Shown: positions 49,582 to 63,116, counted from the stretch's first letter. The stretch: 64,000 nt of DNA from Neolentinus lepideus HHB14362 ss-1 (GCA_001632425.1 KV425656.1:1-64000); one strand, 5' to 3'. Notes: generated by a model not told the origin, from the sequence alone. Program-made: numbers and translations.

Positions 49582-52500
49582 ATGGCTGATGAGGAGATGG
49601 AAGTTCTGGACTGGGGAAACGAAGATGACGAGCAGCTGCATCCGTCGCACAGGGGAGAGGTGGAAGAAGACGCGGTATCTCTCGGCGGCGACGAAGACGA
49701 CAACGACATGCAGGCGTTCTATGCTTACCAGGCTCGCTCTGAGCAAGAGTCAACGAGAGCGTCGGCACCGACGCCCAAACCGCAGCAGCAGTCACACAAG
49801 CGTGATATGACGAGCAGTTCGCAGAACGTGGCTCCGAGTCCCGTCTCTGTTTCTCAGTCTCAGTCTCAGCAGTCGCATTCAACTCTCAGACGGAACTCTT
49901 CGCAACCGAAATTGACTCATGAACTCCCACCGAAACCTATTCTTGCTGTCGCGCCATCAGTCAAGGAGACAAGCACATTGGCAAGCTCGATGGCGCGTCA
50001 TGACAGAGAGAGAAGATTGAACGGTAAACCGCACTCTTCTAGCGATGACCAGCTTCCCCCCGAGTGGGAATTGAGATATCCTAGGCATGGCGGAAGCAAT
50101 CCGTACTACTACAATACTAAAACCGAGGTGTCGCAATGGGAGCGCCCGAGTGGCGTCAGAGTAAGGGAGAAGGAGAGAGGGAGATCGCCAGCGAGGGATA
50201 TCGGATCTTCGCGCTCGGGAGGTGATGGGCATAAAACGTCTGATCATCCAGTTTCCTCTCGATCGGATATAGCTCACTCTGGACCGCGTTCTGTGTCTGC
50301 CAGTGGTCTTTCATACGACGATAGACACTATCGGCCGGGCAGTTCGCCGCGCAAATCGACTGAGGAGGCTAGCAACAAGCAGGAAGGCGCGTCGAATGTA
50401 CCCTCGTCGCGTGCGCGGTCACCGGCTCCGCGTGGCGCCAGGGAGTTGCATCGGGACCAGCGTGGACGTCTTAACAGGAACTCTGTTACGTCTGTGGATC
50501 GTCCTTCTGGGACGCAGACGCGTTCTCACGAGCGCCCTCCTGAAGAGGCGGAGAGAATGTGGATACCTCGGGATGCTGTACCTCCTGAGCCAGTGCAAGT
50601 TGACAGGGACGAGCGTGTGGTACTGAGCCGTCGGAAGCGTCATGATAGCGACCCGCCCCGCCGTGAACCAGTCACTCCACGAGAACAGACTACTCGTCGC
50701 GACTACAGTCCACCAAGTACGTTATCTACATCATTACCTCCCCACCCCTCTCGTCTATGGTGCTGTAGTCTCTTTCGGTGCATTACGGGCATCCGAGAGT
50801 TGAGCTACGCTTATCTGCTGGGCCTGTACGGACGCCTCGAACCAAAACGTTCCCCCTCGCTGCATTTCTTCCATGCCCTGCATCCGCCTTTTTAACATGC
50901 GATTTGCTTCTTTCATTTGCAGGGTATAGATCACCGTCTCCAATGCTCCGACCATCAGCAGCCTGGACGAGTCAAGAGTCCTCTGCCTACGAACCTGCGC
51001 CCTCACCTCATCGGCCTCCACTCCTGTCCAGGCAGGACAGTAGAGCTGAACATCTCGCAGCTCCGTCGATAGAAGACAAGCAGCCACGACCACGCCGTGA
51101 GGAGTATGATTCATACGCTCCCGTGGATTCCGTTCCTCAGCGACGGGGTAGGGAGCCTGAATTGACCTCTCCACAGATGGACGGCGAGAATGAAACAAAG
51201 CGTCGGCGTATAGACGATGCTTCTTCAGATCGGCCAGGATCACGCTTTTCGGGTCTGCCACCTAAACCCCTAGACGAAGAACCACGTACGTGTCACTTTA
51301 CCTCCGTTGTTCCCATTCTTCACGCCGACATGCTGGTACTTCTTCCCCTTCGTCCCTGCCTGGTCCTCAGCGCATCGTAAACGTGCCCCATTGCCGCCCC
51401 AGAGCGAACGATTCCGCGAAGCTGCAAATAAACGCCCGGCGCCGCCGCCGCCACAGTCCCCTAGCGGAGCCTACCCAGAGCCGGGGCCCTCGTATGCTGG
51501 TGGAGGTACGGCACAGAGATCGGGTATTAACAATAATGTGCCATCAGGACCACGAAATCAGTATCCACCGCCTTCAGCTCCCGTACGAGACGCCAGTCAT
51601 CCCGACTTTGCACAAGGTCGACTGCCGCCTTCGGGTCCGTCCGCAGGATCGACAAGAACGAGACCTAGTAGGTTCCAAAACGATGCCGTTCCGCCCCAGT
51701 TCCTCGATAGGGACGCTATGGAGATTGACATAGCCCTTCCTCGCTCTGTATCGACAAATAGAGCAGGCCCGTCTACTTACGATAGGGATCCGCAAGAATC
51801 ACTGCCGAAGGGTCCCCGCGCGATGGCGCATCGGCTGTCTACCAGTGGCTACCCTGCTGCAAATGCAACAGCACCTTCACCCACGGCAATGTATCCATCG
51901 CGACAAGTAGCGCAGCAGGAAATGCTTCCTCCCCGTCTTCGAGATCGATCGCCACCCCCGCACTTTACCCGCAGTGACGCGCGGGGCACTTATCCTACCC
52001 CAGTTACTGCGGAGATGCCATCTCGCTTCGATGGGTCGGCGAGTTTTGGTCCTCGTGATGTTCACCAGCAAGAAGTCCCTGATGCAAGGAAAGTTGTGAG
52101 TGCATATTGTTTTGTTTTTAAGCATACATTGGACCCAATTAATCGCGAATTATGCAGGCTCCTGTTGATTTTCCGAAGGGTCGACGCCAGTCAGAAACGA
52201 AACCGCCTTCTTCTACGTTGGGGGTCAGACCGAAACTTTCAGGTACGAACAGTGTGCCCATCGCAAATAAAAGGATGTTCGGCGCTGCTCCCGTGGCTCC
52301 TCCGCCCCTACCAAACGCGCCCATGTCGGTGGATCGGTACGTAGCTAGATCGGAAATGGATAGGGAACCTCCCCCAAGATCGAGGTATGTTGATGACGAG
52401 GAACAAAAGAATACATCTTACGAACGAGGTGGAGAGGTATGCGCATTGATATCCCCGTGGTGTTTGTCTAACTCCCAGAGTTAGCAGGATTATGGACCCA

Positions 52501-53919
52501 GGTCGGCGGGCCCAGAAAGCTACAGAATGAATTACCCGAGACAAGAAGAGACGAGAACCAGAGCACCTACAGGAGATCATCTGGTATCTCAGTCGCCCCA
52601 GGGCTTTGCATAGTCACTAAATTTGCCCTAACAGGAACTTAACCGTCGCCCTGTTTCTCCCGTGTCTAGCAATGGAGGAAAAGTTTATCAACGCAACTTC
52701 GCGACGGACAATCGTTACCAGGAGGCGCCTCCCGCGCTTGGAAGACGAGTAAGATAATCACTTAGCATCTCGTCTGTTCGAGGGATGAGCTAACTATGGG
52801 ATCTAGTCGCGGTTTGATACTCACGAGGCAAGAACACCAGTGGACTCCCACTCGCCGGAGGCTCGTATCTGGACCCCCAGAGGCGTCACCCCACCACCAC
52901 CTCCACAGCCACGCCCAACATACACTCGCGAACCTGAATATCGTCCGGCTACACCACCCCCTCCTTCCAGAGAGCCGTCATTATCATGGCGTGCGTCACA
53001 GGAGAGCATGGATGATTACGCCCCTCCGGTTCGGTCACAGGAAAGAATATATCAAGATAATCGGCCAGAGCGTACATCATTTCGAGCCTCAGATAACGAG
53101 AGAGAGTTTTACTCCAGGCCACCTTCGATCACCAGGACTGAGCGCGATGAAAGGGACTATTATGCGACAGATCCTTCGCGAGGTCCCCGACCAAGCAGCG
53201 TGGAAGGTTATCCTCGAGGTCAATACGGCGAGCGGCACGCAGAGACATCGGACCGTCTTGAAGACAATGACTTACCCCAGAGGTCTCGCCCTGAGCACCG
53301 ACAGGTTCATCCTGAAGAGCCTAGTTCCAGTGGTCGAAAGACTGGTTCGTACCACCGGTATCCCAACGGATCCCGGCAGAATTCCCGTTGGGATCGACCT
53401 GAGGCCGATATGCCACGGCAAGAGGATTCGCCTGCTGTTACTGCACATCCTGAACGAGCGCCTATGTTCGAGGATGTCCCTGAGGCCGCAATAACCCCGA
53501 ATACAGACCCGGAGTTTTCACGGACTTCCAAGCCTGTTCGTATCCGTCGACCTCAAAATTCTCAAACCCCATCACAACCAATAGAGACCCTTCAACCTCC
53601 TGCTGAAGGGCGGCTTGACAATAAGAAGCGATATCCGCCAGATCGCATCGCTATCCGCCGAGGTGATGAGAGTTTTGAGCGGCCCAACATGCACCGCGGA
53701 GGTTCGTTGTTGGATAGACTATCCGTTGCACCCCCACACGCTGCCACTTCGTTGCGTGACAGGGTGCAACTGAATGAGCATGACAGTCCGGAGGTTTCTC
53801 TGCTCCCGGGAGGCGAGTATCCTGGTGAAGCGAATGATTCAGGCCCTTCGGATTTGGTTGCCAAGAAGCAAAAGAGACGTGCCGGCAAACCGAAAAGAGG
53901 GCGGCGTGGCGGTCCCTGA
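49582..53919 (+). CDS. Large WW-domain protein with RS/Pro-rich disordered body
   Basis: Seven exons (49582-50716, 50923-51285, 51371-52095, 52158-52436, 52485-52583, 52635-52748, 52807-53919) give 3828 nt, 1275 residues. The acidic N-terminus MADEEMEVLDWGNEDDEQ precedes one WW domain at about 158-187: LPPEWELRYPRHGGSNPYYY, then EVSQWERP. WW domains bind proline-rich ligands. The rest is rich in Arg, Ser, Pro and Asp with many RS/RD and PPP runs, ending in a very basic tail (KKQKRRAGKPKRGRRGGP). This composition resembles nuclear RNA-processing factors, but no second domain is seen, so the role is inference. I chose the ATG at 49582 because the in-frame sequence upstream overlaps the divergent promoter. 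The 5'-most acceptor of the fifth exon is ambiguous by 3 nt. Confidence 0.85.
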
Positions 53920-54825
53920 AGTGTGAAGGAGGAGGAATGGAAATGAAATCCCAGTATGGACGTTGTATTGAAGTGCGGTGTCATCCTCCTATAATCCAGC
54001 AGAATTGTATCATTTCGCGCCCCTGCTTCGCTTCCTTCGACGTGGTCATGTCGATGCATGACAACCCTGACTTTATCATCCAGCAACTCGACTGGATCAA
54101 CCGCTGCTTAACCGCATTCTGAAGGTCACTGCATCAAAAGAATCGCAGGGTCTTACTCCTACAGAGCCTTTCCTTGCTGGTTTGCGAGACCTGAGCTTGG
54201 CGACTACAATGACTCCTCATGGCCACGGTAGGTGCTCTCGGCAGATAAGAGTATTGATGGGTCACGAAGCCCGCCGAATACCACATGGCGACGTCCACTA
54301 AGAGGGTGGCTAGCTTTGGACTAACCATCCCCAAGCATTCCAAATGCCGTAGAACAGATGCGACAAAATACCCTGACTCGGCGAAAATGGGAGCTTGATT
54401 TTACGGACCGCCTTGTTTTGACTGTGGCTCTCTTTCTATACCACCACGGTACTGGAGGCACTTATATCGTACAGGAACAAAAGCTGCTTCGCCGTCCGCT
54501 GTAAATGAATGTCTCGTTTGCTCGGAGGACAGCTTGATGACCATGCACTCACATTCCTTCAGTATCGACAAAGGAAGTTCTGAAGGCGCTCCCGGCGCTT
54601 TTGACATTGCCATCTTGTCTCTTTGGCTCAAACGACCTGCTTTGTGCGATTGCACTCTTTCGGGGCGAATCAACTACTCTGCGCTGCTTGGCATGCAGAT
54701 ATAAAATCAAATCAATGATGCAAGTATAAATAATGCAGTCGCGGCAACAGCAGTATGATCGCAGTCCTATGTCCATGACTGTCGGCATAATATCATCGGC
54801 CATGACTACTCATGCTATTTATTGC
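53920..54825. other. Convergent intergenic region
   Basis: This 0.9-kb stretch between the WW protein and the MFS transporter has no coding sequence I can support. Confidence 0.45.
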
Positions 54826-56545
54826 TCAGACCTTGTCGAATAGCTTCCTGGTCTGGACGACATGTGCGGCACCAATGATCACACCGCCAGCGAGGACCAT
54901 AACACCGGTGAATATAATCAGGCCATCAAAGTCATGTTGACCGACGACCTTTACGAATGCTCCAGCGGTAGGCGTGCCAACAAGAGCAGCTACGGCTGCG
55001 ATCATATAAATAGAGCCTCCAGGGCAGAAGGGTTCAGTCAATGTAAATCCTTGTTACCGGAACGTCACTTACCAACTCTTGCGCCGTAGACCTCCATGGG
55101 AGTGATGGTTGCGATATAGGCTGGGAGGAGCGTGACAAACGCACCTGACCCGAGTCCGTATAATGCGCTGAAGATAGTAATAGGAATGGCTCCTCTTGAT
55201 GGAAGCCAGATGCTCAAAGAGAATATGCCGGACAATATCGTGCACGGCACCAGGACATTCAAACTTTGGCGCAAAGCGTTAATTCAATGAGAGGCCGCCC
55301 AGCACGTGTTTTGATGACTCACACTCCAAACCGGTCTGCCACCAGACCTGGTAGAACGCGGGATGGGAATGAGGCTGCATTCATAATCGGGAGAAGGTAC
55401 TTGGCTAGGCGCGTCGAGACCCCCTCGTACGTGCCGTAAACCTGTATGTAGAAGAACGGGATGAAGAGGGCGTAGAACGTCCTGGTCGCGCCATCAGTAT
55501 CATAGACGTTCGTACGCGTCGTCGTCCAGGGTCGACCGCCTTGCCACTCACAAGAACGACCCAATGGCGGTCAACGTATATTTGAGGTCTCTGAACCCGC
55601 CCAGATCCACGAAGCTCATCCAGGCAATGTGGCCTTTGTGCGGCAGCCGTCCACGTATCGTGATGCAGGATACCGTGAGGCATGTTAGACTGACAAAGGC
55701 CGAGACTCTAACGGCCCACCCGAAGCCAATAGCAGGAATCAGGCGCTGCAGCATGACAGGGTAGACGACACCGCCCAACGAGCTGCCAGAAGCGCAGATG
55801 CCAATAGCAAACGCCCTGCGGCGTCGAAACCAATGAGCCATCACGGCCAGCGCTGGATTGAAACTTCCGTGGAACCGTGAATATCGCATGCGGGCGTAGT
55901 TCACAAGGTTCACTTACACCATGGATATGCCAATTCCAAAGAGTACGCCCTGGGACAGAAAGAATTGGTAGACCTTGTTTTCTTGGCATATGGACACCAT
56001 CATCATGGAAAGTACCACGAAGAAAGATCCCACTGGGAGCAGAACCTCGTTACATGGTCAGTCGGGACTTTCAATAACATCGGGAGCTCCTTACTGCGGA
56101 ACCATGAGCATCAAATATCCGCCCTACTATTGGGCCAAGGCCATACAGGAAGAATAGCTGCAGTGCTCCGATAAGTGAAATGACGGAGGCGGAGGTGGAG
56201 GCAAGAAGGTTGGTCCCGTAATAGTCTTGGAAGACACCCTACGAAATACGTTAACAATGCGCGCAACCTGTTACACGACGTCCGTACGTATGCATTGACG
56301 GTCCCGAAAGTGGAAAACAGAGCTAGATGGCAACCAAGAACGCATAGCCACGCCCGTGTGCCGCCGTCAGGTGGGGGGTCTAGGACGGGATCGCCAGGCT
56401 GGATAGTGACCTTCTCGTTGACTCCAGTGGGTGGCTCCTTCTCCGCCTTCGGCTCTCGGAAGGTGGGTTCTTCCAGTATGACTACCTCAAACGCGGGCGG
56501 AATTCGACGTGTCGTCATGGCTTGGGAATGCTGGGTAGTAGACAT
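54826..56545 (-). CDS. MFS transporter, monocarboxylate-transporter-like
   Basis: About six to seven exons on the minus strand, starting at the first ATG at 56545 (MSTTQHSQAM). Conserved parts appear in order: PPPDGGTRAWLCVLG (hallmark of the fungal MCT subfamily before helix 1), GTVNAYGVFQDYYGTNLL, SLIGALQLFFLYGLGPIVGR, MAHWFRRRRAFAIGICASGS, IGFGWAVRVSAF, FIPFFYIQVYG, FPSRVLPGLVADRFG, LYGLGSGAFVTLLPAYIA and GTPTAGAFV, ending TRKLFDKV. Such proteins are 12-helix plasma-membrane carriers for small carboxylates or related solutes; the substrate here is unknown. Exon borders were only partly resolved near 55440-55560. Confidence 0.87.
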
Positions 56546-59500
56546 CGTGCTTGTAACGAAAGGTAATATATCCAATTATTCTTGTATGTACCGTAGGCAG
56601 GATCCGCTGAAAGAATTCGGGCGTTAACAGTTGGTACAGTGCAGAGAAGGACCCACATTATGCAAGAAGATGGTGTGCAAACGGTACAAAGAAAATGATA
56701 GACAAGAAAACAGGGACAGAGCAAGGTAGGTCGGGATGCGATCCTGGATATCCAAGGACCCTTTTTATTCTGTGACTCGTGCACCGAGGATAGGTCAAGG
56801 GTCCTATGAATCCATACATTACAGAGACCTCCGAACTTATAAATGGAGGGAAACTGGAAGCTCGGTCTCAAAGACAACCCGGGTAGGAAAATATGTGCAC
56901 ATATCCCGAGTGCGCATCTGATTATCAACTCGGTAATTATCTCGGTGCAACAAGAATACCCGAAACATGCTCATGCACTCCCACCAAACGCAGCAGGCTG
57001 TCCGACAGGCATCTGACCGTCCCTACATGATGTCGTAGTCGTGTGGGTGCAATGCTTATACACCATGGAGTGAATCATTGTAGGCCAGCGCACAGTTATG
57101 TAGGAGAAAGAGCACCGCGATACTGCATTTGTTTTTCTGAGAAATATATGTCAAAGTGCCGTAAATAGATCTGAGGTGATTGAAAGGTGTACTACACAAG
57201 GCCTGTCACAAGGCAGCCACGACTCGGACTGTCAAAGCCGGTCATGTAACTCATCACCGGCGCCGCTGCCGGGAACCAGGTTACTTCAACTCGAGCTTCA
57301 GTTTACCATTTACTATCTGCCCTGCAGCTCAAAGGACAGCTTTGACCTTGAACCTGTGTCGAACATCGATTTCACTTTAGTCGCAGCACCAACGTAAGTA
57401 ATGAGCATACTGCGTGCGCCTAGAAGCAGTGGTCCGCATACTGTTTCAGGACTTGCGCGTGTGGTACCTTCTGCCACGACGACATACCGGACGATACAAG
57501 CCGAGAAATTTGCAAGATGTAAGTGTAACGCTTCACAGAACTTCGCCATATATTGTTTGTAACTAACCATTCGTAGAGACTACACTGGTGCATGCTCCGA
57601 CGGATGGCCTTAACGGTTGAGAGCATGAGGCTCCTGGCATCGCCTTACGCGAGGCTGTCGGCTGCCCCAATCAAGTCTACAGCGCGTTCCAATCGACCTA
57701 GGGAGAATACGTACTTCCGGTCAATACGATCTCCCCAGTTTAGGGTGACATAACTTGTGAAAGTTGGGTCCTTCAGTGATTCGGCCGTGAACACGCACCC
57801 ATCGGCGTTCAAACCACAGGAGAACTATTTGACAGGACCGTCTTCGTCACACACAATGACTGCTCCGCCGAGGCCCCGGGAGCGCTATGATCGCCCAACA
57901 AAACCCCATTAACGCGGTAGAATCTTGCTTTACGAACCCAAGGCGTCACGAAGTATAAAACACATGCTCTGGGCACCCTTGTTCCGTCTGTACCGGGTTT
58001 GGTATTGTCCAGGATTCGCGACTGGGTGCCGAGTCCCGACCTGTACGGGGCTGTGTGCAATGGAAACCTCTGCTGCCGTAGGCTTTCCTTCTCTGCTTTG
58101 GATCTGGTATTCTTGCCTCCGCCCGACGTCACCGTCATCGCTGCCACCAAAACTTCCAAGATAAATCACTGCTGTCCAATGCACTTCTAGATACCTTGAT
58201 CCTTCCGTGAAGTACGGAACTCACGGTTCTCATCAGCAAGATACAATTCTTCCAGATACGCTAAGAGCGGATATCTCGGATGCAAATCTAGAGTCTGATG
58301 GGGCCACGGCGCTGACTTGCTTCGAGCAATATCCTTCACTGTACTCGCACGAGCAGACGGATGGTGGAAGAGGACCAACAAAGCTTCAGTCTAATTTCCG
58401 CTCTAGCAAGCGTCGCCTTTGAAAATCCAGCGAGCCTGTTTTTAGGTGAGTTGTTTGTACAAGTAGGCTTGGCCTGGCTCTGGTTTTTTTCCCTCTCCAC
58501 GGACACAGTGATATCATTTCTTTCTATCTGTCGGACGGGCATACCTACACGCGCTCCGCATGGCTTGGGTGTCCCACCGCTCGGGTACTATCTCCATAGA
58601 TGCATGTCTTATGTCTTGCCACCAACCATGAGTACAAAGCACACGCCTCTGGTCTCCACTGCGGCGTGCATCACCAGTTGTCCTCGGGGGTTATGGTATG
58701 GCATATGGCTAGTTGCGGATTTGAAACATCGTCGTGTTTACCACCGAGCCATCGAATGTTGATTCTATCTGGTGCCTAGGCCCGATCCATACTGCTCGCC
58801 AGTCTCACCGCTCGATGCTTTGCAGTTCCTGAAAGAGCTGTTCAGGCGCTGTGAGGCATCATTTGTCCCTCCCTTCCATTATCACACTGTGATTCAGTTT
58901 GGATTTCAGGCTGCTCTTCAAATTGTATGCGTCCTGTGACCGTTCGACTCCATTGACTAGCGTCCGAGCAGGGGCGCATTGTGGCCCGATGTGGCGTCGG
59001 GCCTTTTCCTGCTATCGACATCCCTTGCTGGTTGGCGATATAGGCGACCTGTTCATTGTATGATTGATTACGGTCCACGGATTACACAACACTCACCTAC
59101 TGCCACGTCCACGGCTGCACGGTGGCCTGTACCTCATCCGCTCTCGAGGACGTGGATCCTCACTTGTAGCGTGCGAGCATCTTGCGACTATACGCCCGCT
59201 TATGTGCCTACTGTGTTTGCTATCTGATTACAATTGCTGCAGAAGGGAACATAGACATTGCAAGTTCAGGCAAACTGCCACTCCCTCGATCCCGATATCA
59301 TTGTTCACTTCCTTCTCTGTACGCTACCTTGGGACTTTTATACACGAAGGACAGAATCTATACTATCAGGCAGTTCGAATGATGGGGCATCCTGTCAATA
59401 CGGTGCAGCGGTTTCTCATGAAATGGCTATCGTCCCGCTAATCCGAACAGCTACCTGACGCTATTGAGTAAGTTCAGCTATGTCCGGATGTCTACTCTCG

Positions 59501-60105
59501 GATTCTGTAACTTCTATCGCACCCTCTTGGGAGATCCATGGTCGGGAACATAGCTCCGTATACGACCAAACATGGTTCTACCGTGAACAACGCAGATTCG
59601 CTCACACCCTGAATACTCGAAAATGGAAGATCGGCGGCGGTAGCGAGAGTAGAGATCTGCCGAACGGGCGCTTGATGTCACTCGACTCACCGGGTACTTT
59701 AAACTCCTCAGATTGACAATTGACACTCTTCCTCGACCAGTTAGTCACTAGGCGGACATAGAGCCCTCGAAGGGCGGAAAAGAGAGCGGAGATGTGAGCT
59801 TCTCAACGGCATTCTGTATTCCATGTGTGCTTGCGATGCTGACTTGCCTCAAGGGGCACGTCGCATCGTGGCAGCTTATCTATGTAGTCCGTCAGCATTC
59901 CTAAGCTTCTTCTGAACCGATCACTTACATGCATAGTCCAGTTGAAACGCAAAGTGATCAATGCATTTGAACGCAGGCTATGCCTTTTTTTGCCTGCAGC
60001 TGTCAGTAGGACGGAGATATAATATCTCGACAGGCTCGAATTTCAAGGCAGCCATTCTTGTAAAAGGTCGTACTCGTCCAAAGTTTCGACGTTGAAGCGT
60101 TCACT
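56546..60105. other. Gene-poor region with decayed coding fragments
   Basis: About 3.6 kb lacks any intact recognisable gene. Minus-strand fragments such as HPRYPLLAYLEELYLADENR (~58265-58325) and DRIDRKYVFSLGRLERAVD (~57668-57725) look protein-like but are separated by stops and shifts. A 133-codon plus-strand frame (58361-58762) is unassigned. I interpret the region as degenerating accessory DNA. See the separate entry for a Cys-rich exon set. Confidence 0.45.
57242..57613 (+). other. Possible 3' exons of a small Cys-rich protein (unrecognised)
   Basis: Three segments join in frame across two intron-like gaps with GTAAGT donors. The first ends near 57393, the second is about 57451-57519, and the third about 57577-57613 ends in TAA. 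The join reads ...FDLEPVSNIDFTLVAAPT, then TCACGTFCHDDIPDDTS and REICK, then DYTGACSDGWP. The second gap has a CTAAC branch-like site. I found no convincing ATG upstream, so it may be a gene remnant. Family not recognised. Confidence 0.3.
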
Positions 60106-61223
60106 ATGCCGAGGACTATCTTGTGTCTCCCGCTCAGCACGTCTTTTTCCTATCTTCACGCGAACAAAATCCTTCTTGGTCAATTATTCCTCGCTAATGA
60201 GTTCCGACAAGTCCTCGGTTCTGCAAGTAATGTGCTTTGGACCTTGTTCTTGTTTACGAAGTCTGATTTCAAGACGATAATTTTACCCGTGGTATGTTAC
60301 CCTTCCGCCAATACGTTGTTTCTGTGCTCAAGTTCCATTAGATGGCTTGCGCTCTAGCCTCATGTCCCGATCTGCGGCTCGAGAATCTAGTAATCACTTT
60401 TATGTGGACATGGCTCCATCTTTTGCAATTTTGCGCATCAAACCAGACACTCAGCGTTGATGAAGATGCCGCAAATAAGCCATGGCGGCCTGTGCCATCC
60501 GGGCGTATTTCCCTTGCCAATGCCAAGGCGCTGCGTTGGTGGCTGACTCCACTGTGCCTTGTTTGTTCGCTTCAGCAAGGCATGTTGCTGCCAAGCATTG
60601 CCCTGAATGTCATGACATATGTACATAATGAGCTCGGCTTCCACTCGGGATGGTTGGGGAGGAACGTATGCTGTGCTCTTGGATACATGGCATTCGAGTG
60701 GGGAGCTATCTGTATGGCTTCTTCATCTTGTCTCCTCGGTAAGCTATCTCTCAAATTAGCCACTGACTAAGCTTACATGTTGTGCAGACATCTCCACTCA
60801 AAATCGATCTAACATCATCATCGCGGTCATCCTCTCTGGAATCCTCTTGATTACTACCATTCACGCGCAAGATTTCAAGGATGTGGCCGGGGACCGCATT
60901 CACCATCGGAAGACACTTCCCATCGCCATGCCAAAACTATCGCGTATCTCCTTAATGGTTGCGATGTTCGCTTGGTCATTCTACTTGCCTCGACTGTGGC
61001 AGGTAGACTTTCCGGTATCTTGCCTCTTTGGCGTGTTGGGATCTTCCGTTGGCCTTCAGTGCTATCTGTGCCGCTCGGTGAAAGCGGACAAGCGGATGTA
61101 TATTGCCTATAATGTACGCCCTGATCTATCTTGTGTACTACATTTCACTGACGAAATATGCAGATATGGCTTGGATGGGCCCTGATACTACCGTCGCTGG
61201 GACACGGATATCATTGCGCTTGA
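60106..61223 (+). CDS. UbiA-superfamily prenyltransferase
   Basis: Four exons (60106-60291, 60342-60738, 60788-61113, 61164-61223) give 969 nt, 322 residues. UbiA enzymes are membrane proteins that transfer prenyl chains to aromatic or other acceptors using two Asp-rich motifs and Mg2+. The sequence shows LWTLFLFTKSDFKTIILPV, then the first motif region FCASNQTLSVDEDAANKPWR with PVPSGRIS, and the second motif AQDFKDVAGDRIHHRKTLP. Hydrophobic segments separate these, and the C-terminus is WALILPSLGHGYHC. The enzyme may be a terpenoid or meroterpenoid biosynthetic gene, but no terpene cyclase, P450 or polyketide synthase is next to it, so no cluster is claimed. It sits alone in a gene-poor region. 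Confidence 0.85.
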
Positions 61224-63116
61224 ACATTTTGTGTAAGTTTTAAGAGAGCTTGTCTCGCGGATGATGTCCTAATAGCTTCTACAGGTCTCATAAATGTGCA
61301 TAGCGGCTTCACATTACTACAAGGGTCTCCCACGAAATTTCTACGTTCACGCCTAATAACGATCATATGTTCGCTCTTATAGTCCCATCACGAATGAAGC
61401 CAGGATACTGTGCAACCTAGCATGCTTGGTTTATAAGTACCATACACGTACATCCTAGTTTATCGTATAAAACGTTGAATGACTTTGTACAAAATGAAGC
61501 CAAGGGTAAACTTCCTTGCGTTACTACATCTGCATTCATAGAAGCCGACAACAAGGTTAGGGTTCCCATGTAAGCCGCGTACAAGCGCCACCTCCTTGTC
61601 ACTTATGTATTTGTCTTTATGTTTCAACTACTAATACTTGCCTCGACGCCACAACAGTCGTTGCAACGTTGATTCTTAACGTCGTTTACAATATTTACAC
61701 TTGCAGTTTGCTCATTCATGTTCATGCACAGCCCAGTCTCAGCAGTACGGTCCACAGGTAAAACTTTGGGTAGCAAGATATCCGTTCTGCGCGTCCGCGC
61801 AGGTGTTCTCGAAATTTGCGCGAGGTACTGAATGATACACACCCCGAAGCTTGAGCCGCACTTTTGCATCAAGTGAAGAAAGTGGGGAGAATCGCTCAGT
61901 CCCTCCAGGCTTGAGTTACTGAAGTAAAGTAACTCCGTTGTGTTTCAACCTGAATATTATAGTTCAATTCAGTTCATTGACAGCAGTATGGAACACGATT
62001 AGTCCTCTTTTATCGTACTCCGAGGTGGGTCGGATCGAGTTCTCATCGCATGTACGTGTAACGTGAAGGAAGACAGCAGTACTTACATTGTGACAGCTCG
62101 ATTTTCAGGGACATCTAACGGGGCCGAGGGGACGTAGTCCGGGACACTGCCTACGTACGGCCATAAATATTAATGATGCTCTTGCAGGTATGTGCAATCA
62201 GCTCCTTGATATTCCATGAAATCAAGAACAAGTCTTTTTGTTCCAGCTCGAGTGAATAGAACAGCATCACTTTCTGCAAGTTATCATTTGGGTGCCAAGA
62301 ATGTGGACATCACGCGACAAAATCCAACTCCTTGCAAGCGGGCTCAGTTTCTAGGACGAGGGCTTTCCCCATGTTTAGAGTCGGTCACGTCGTCCTCGCG
62401 CCTCTCAAGTCTGTATACCCCCTCCGCGCAGGCACACCCCCCTTCCCGTCGGCGAGCGATAACTAGGCTTTCGACGTGTTCACGATAGACCCAAATTTTC
62501 GTGCAGTGCAGAAGAATTATGACTCTTGTCATAGAACTACGACAAGTCTACACCCTCTACCCCTGTAGCCTTTGACACCAGCATGAACATTTTTATTGAT
62601 GCCCGCCTTCTTCCTTCTCGTTCTCTCATGCTCTGCCGCTTGCTCTGCAAACGCGTTCCAGCTGTGGTATCGTTCATGGAATTCTATCCAGCGTTTTTCG
62701 ACATGGTTGCGACGATTTAAGTCTGCACGCTGGGTGGGACCGGCGTTCCTTCGCGAGATACTTGTCGCAAACTTAAACCTGAGAGGTTTCTACCCTGCTC
62801 ATGGGGCAGGTGGTCTTCTAGAATTGAACTGGGATGCACTTTGACCTGAACCAAAACAAAGCTGGACATAGAGTGTCGAACTATAACGTCTAGTATAACG
62901 TTATGCGAGGCGCGTAACTGTGTCAAGTGCCCATCTATCAGGATTCATCATAAATTTACATGTCAGTCCGGGCGTGCGGGAATTGAATGTTACGACAATG
63001 TTTTCGAGAGCTAGATTAGATCAAAAATACATGATACTAAGCATATAAATTATCGTACCCGGACCCAGTCTAATGGGTTGCCATCTGTTCCTCCAGCAAT
63101 ATATTTCCCTCCGTCC
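61224..63116. other. Gene-poor region left of tRNA ligase
   Basis: About 1.9 kb without supported genes. Short frames at 61624-61872 (minus), 62216-62488 and 62596-62844 (plus) show no family motif or splice structure. Confidence 0.45.

Noticed and set aside
58361..58762. 133-codon plus-strand frame with a hydrophobic stretch
   Set aside because: A hydrophobic N-terminal segment resembles a membrane anchor, but nothing downstream matches a family; left as unassigned.
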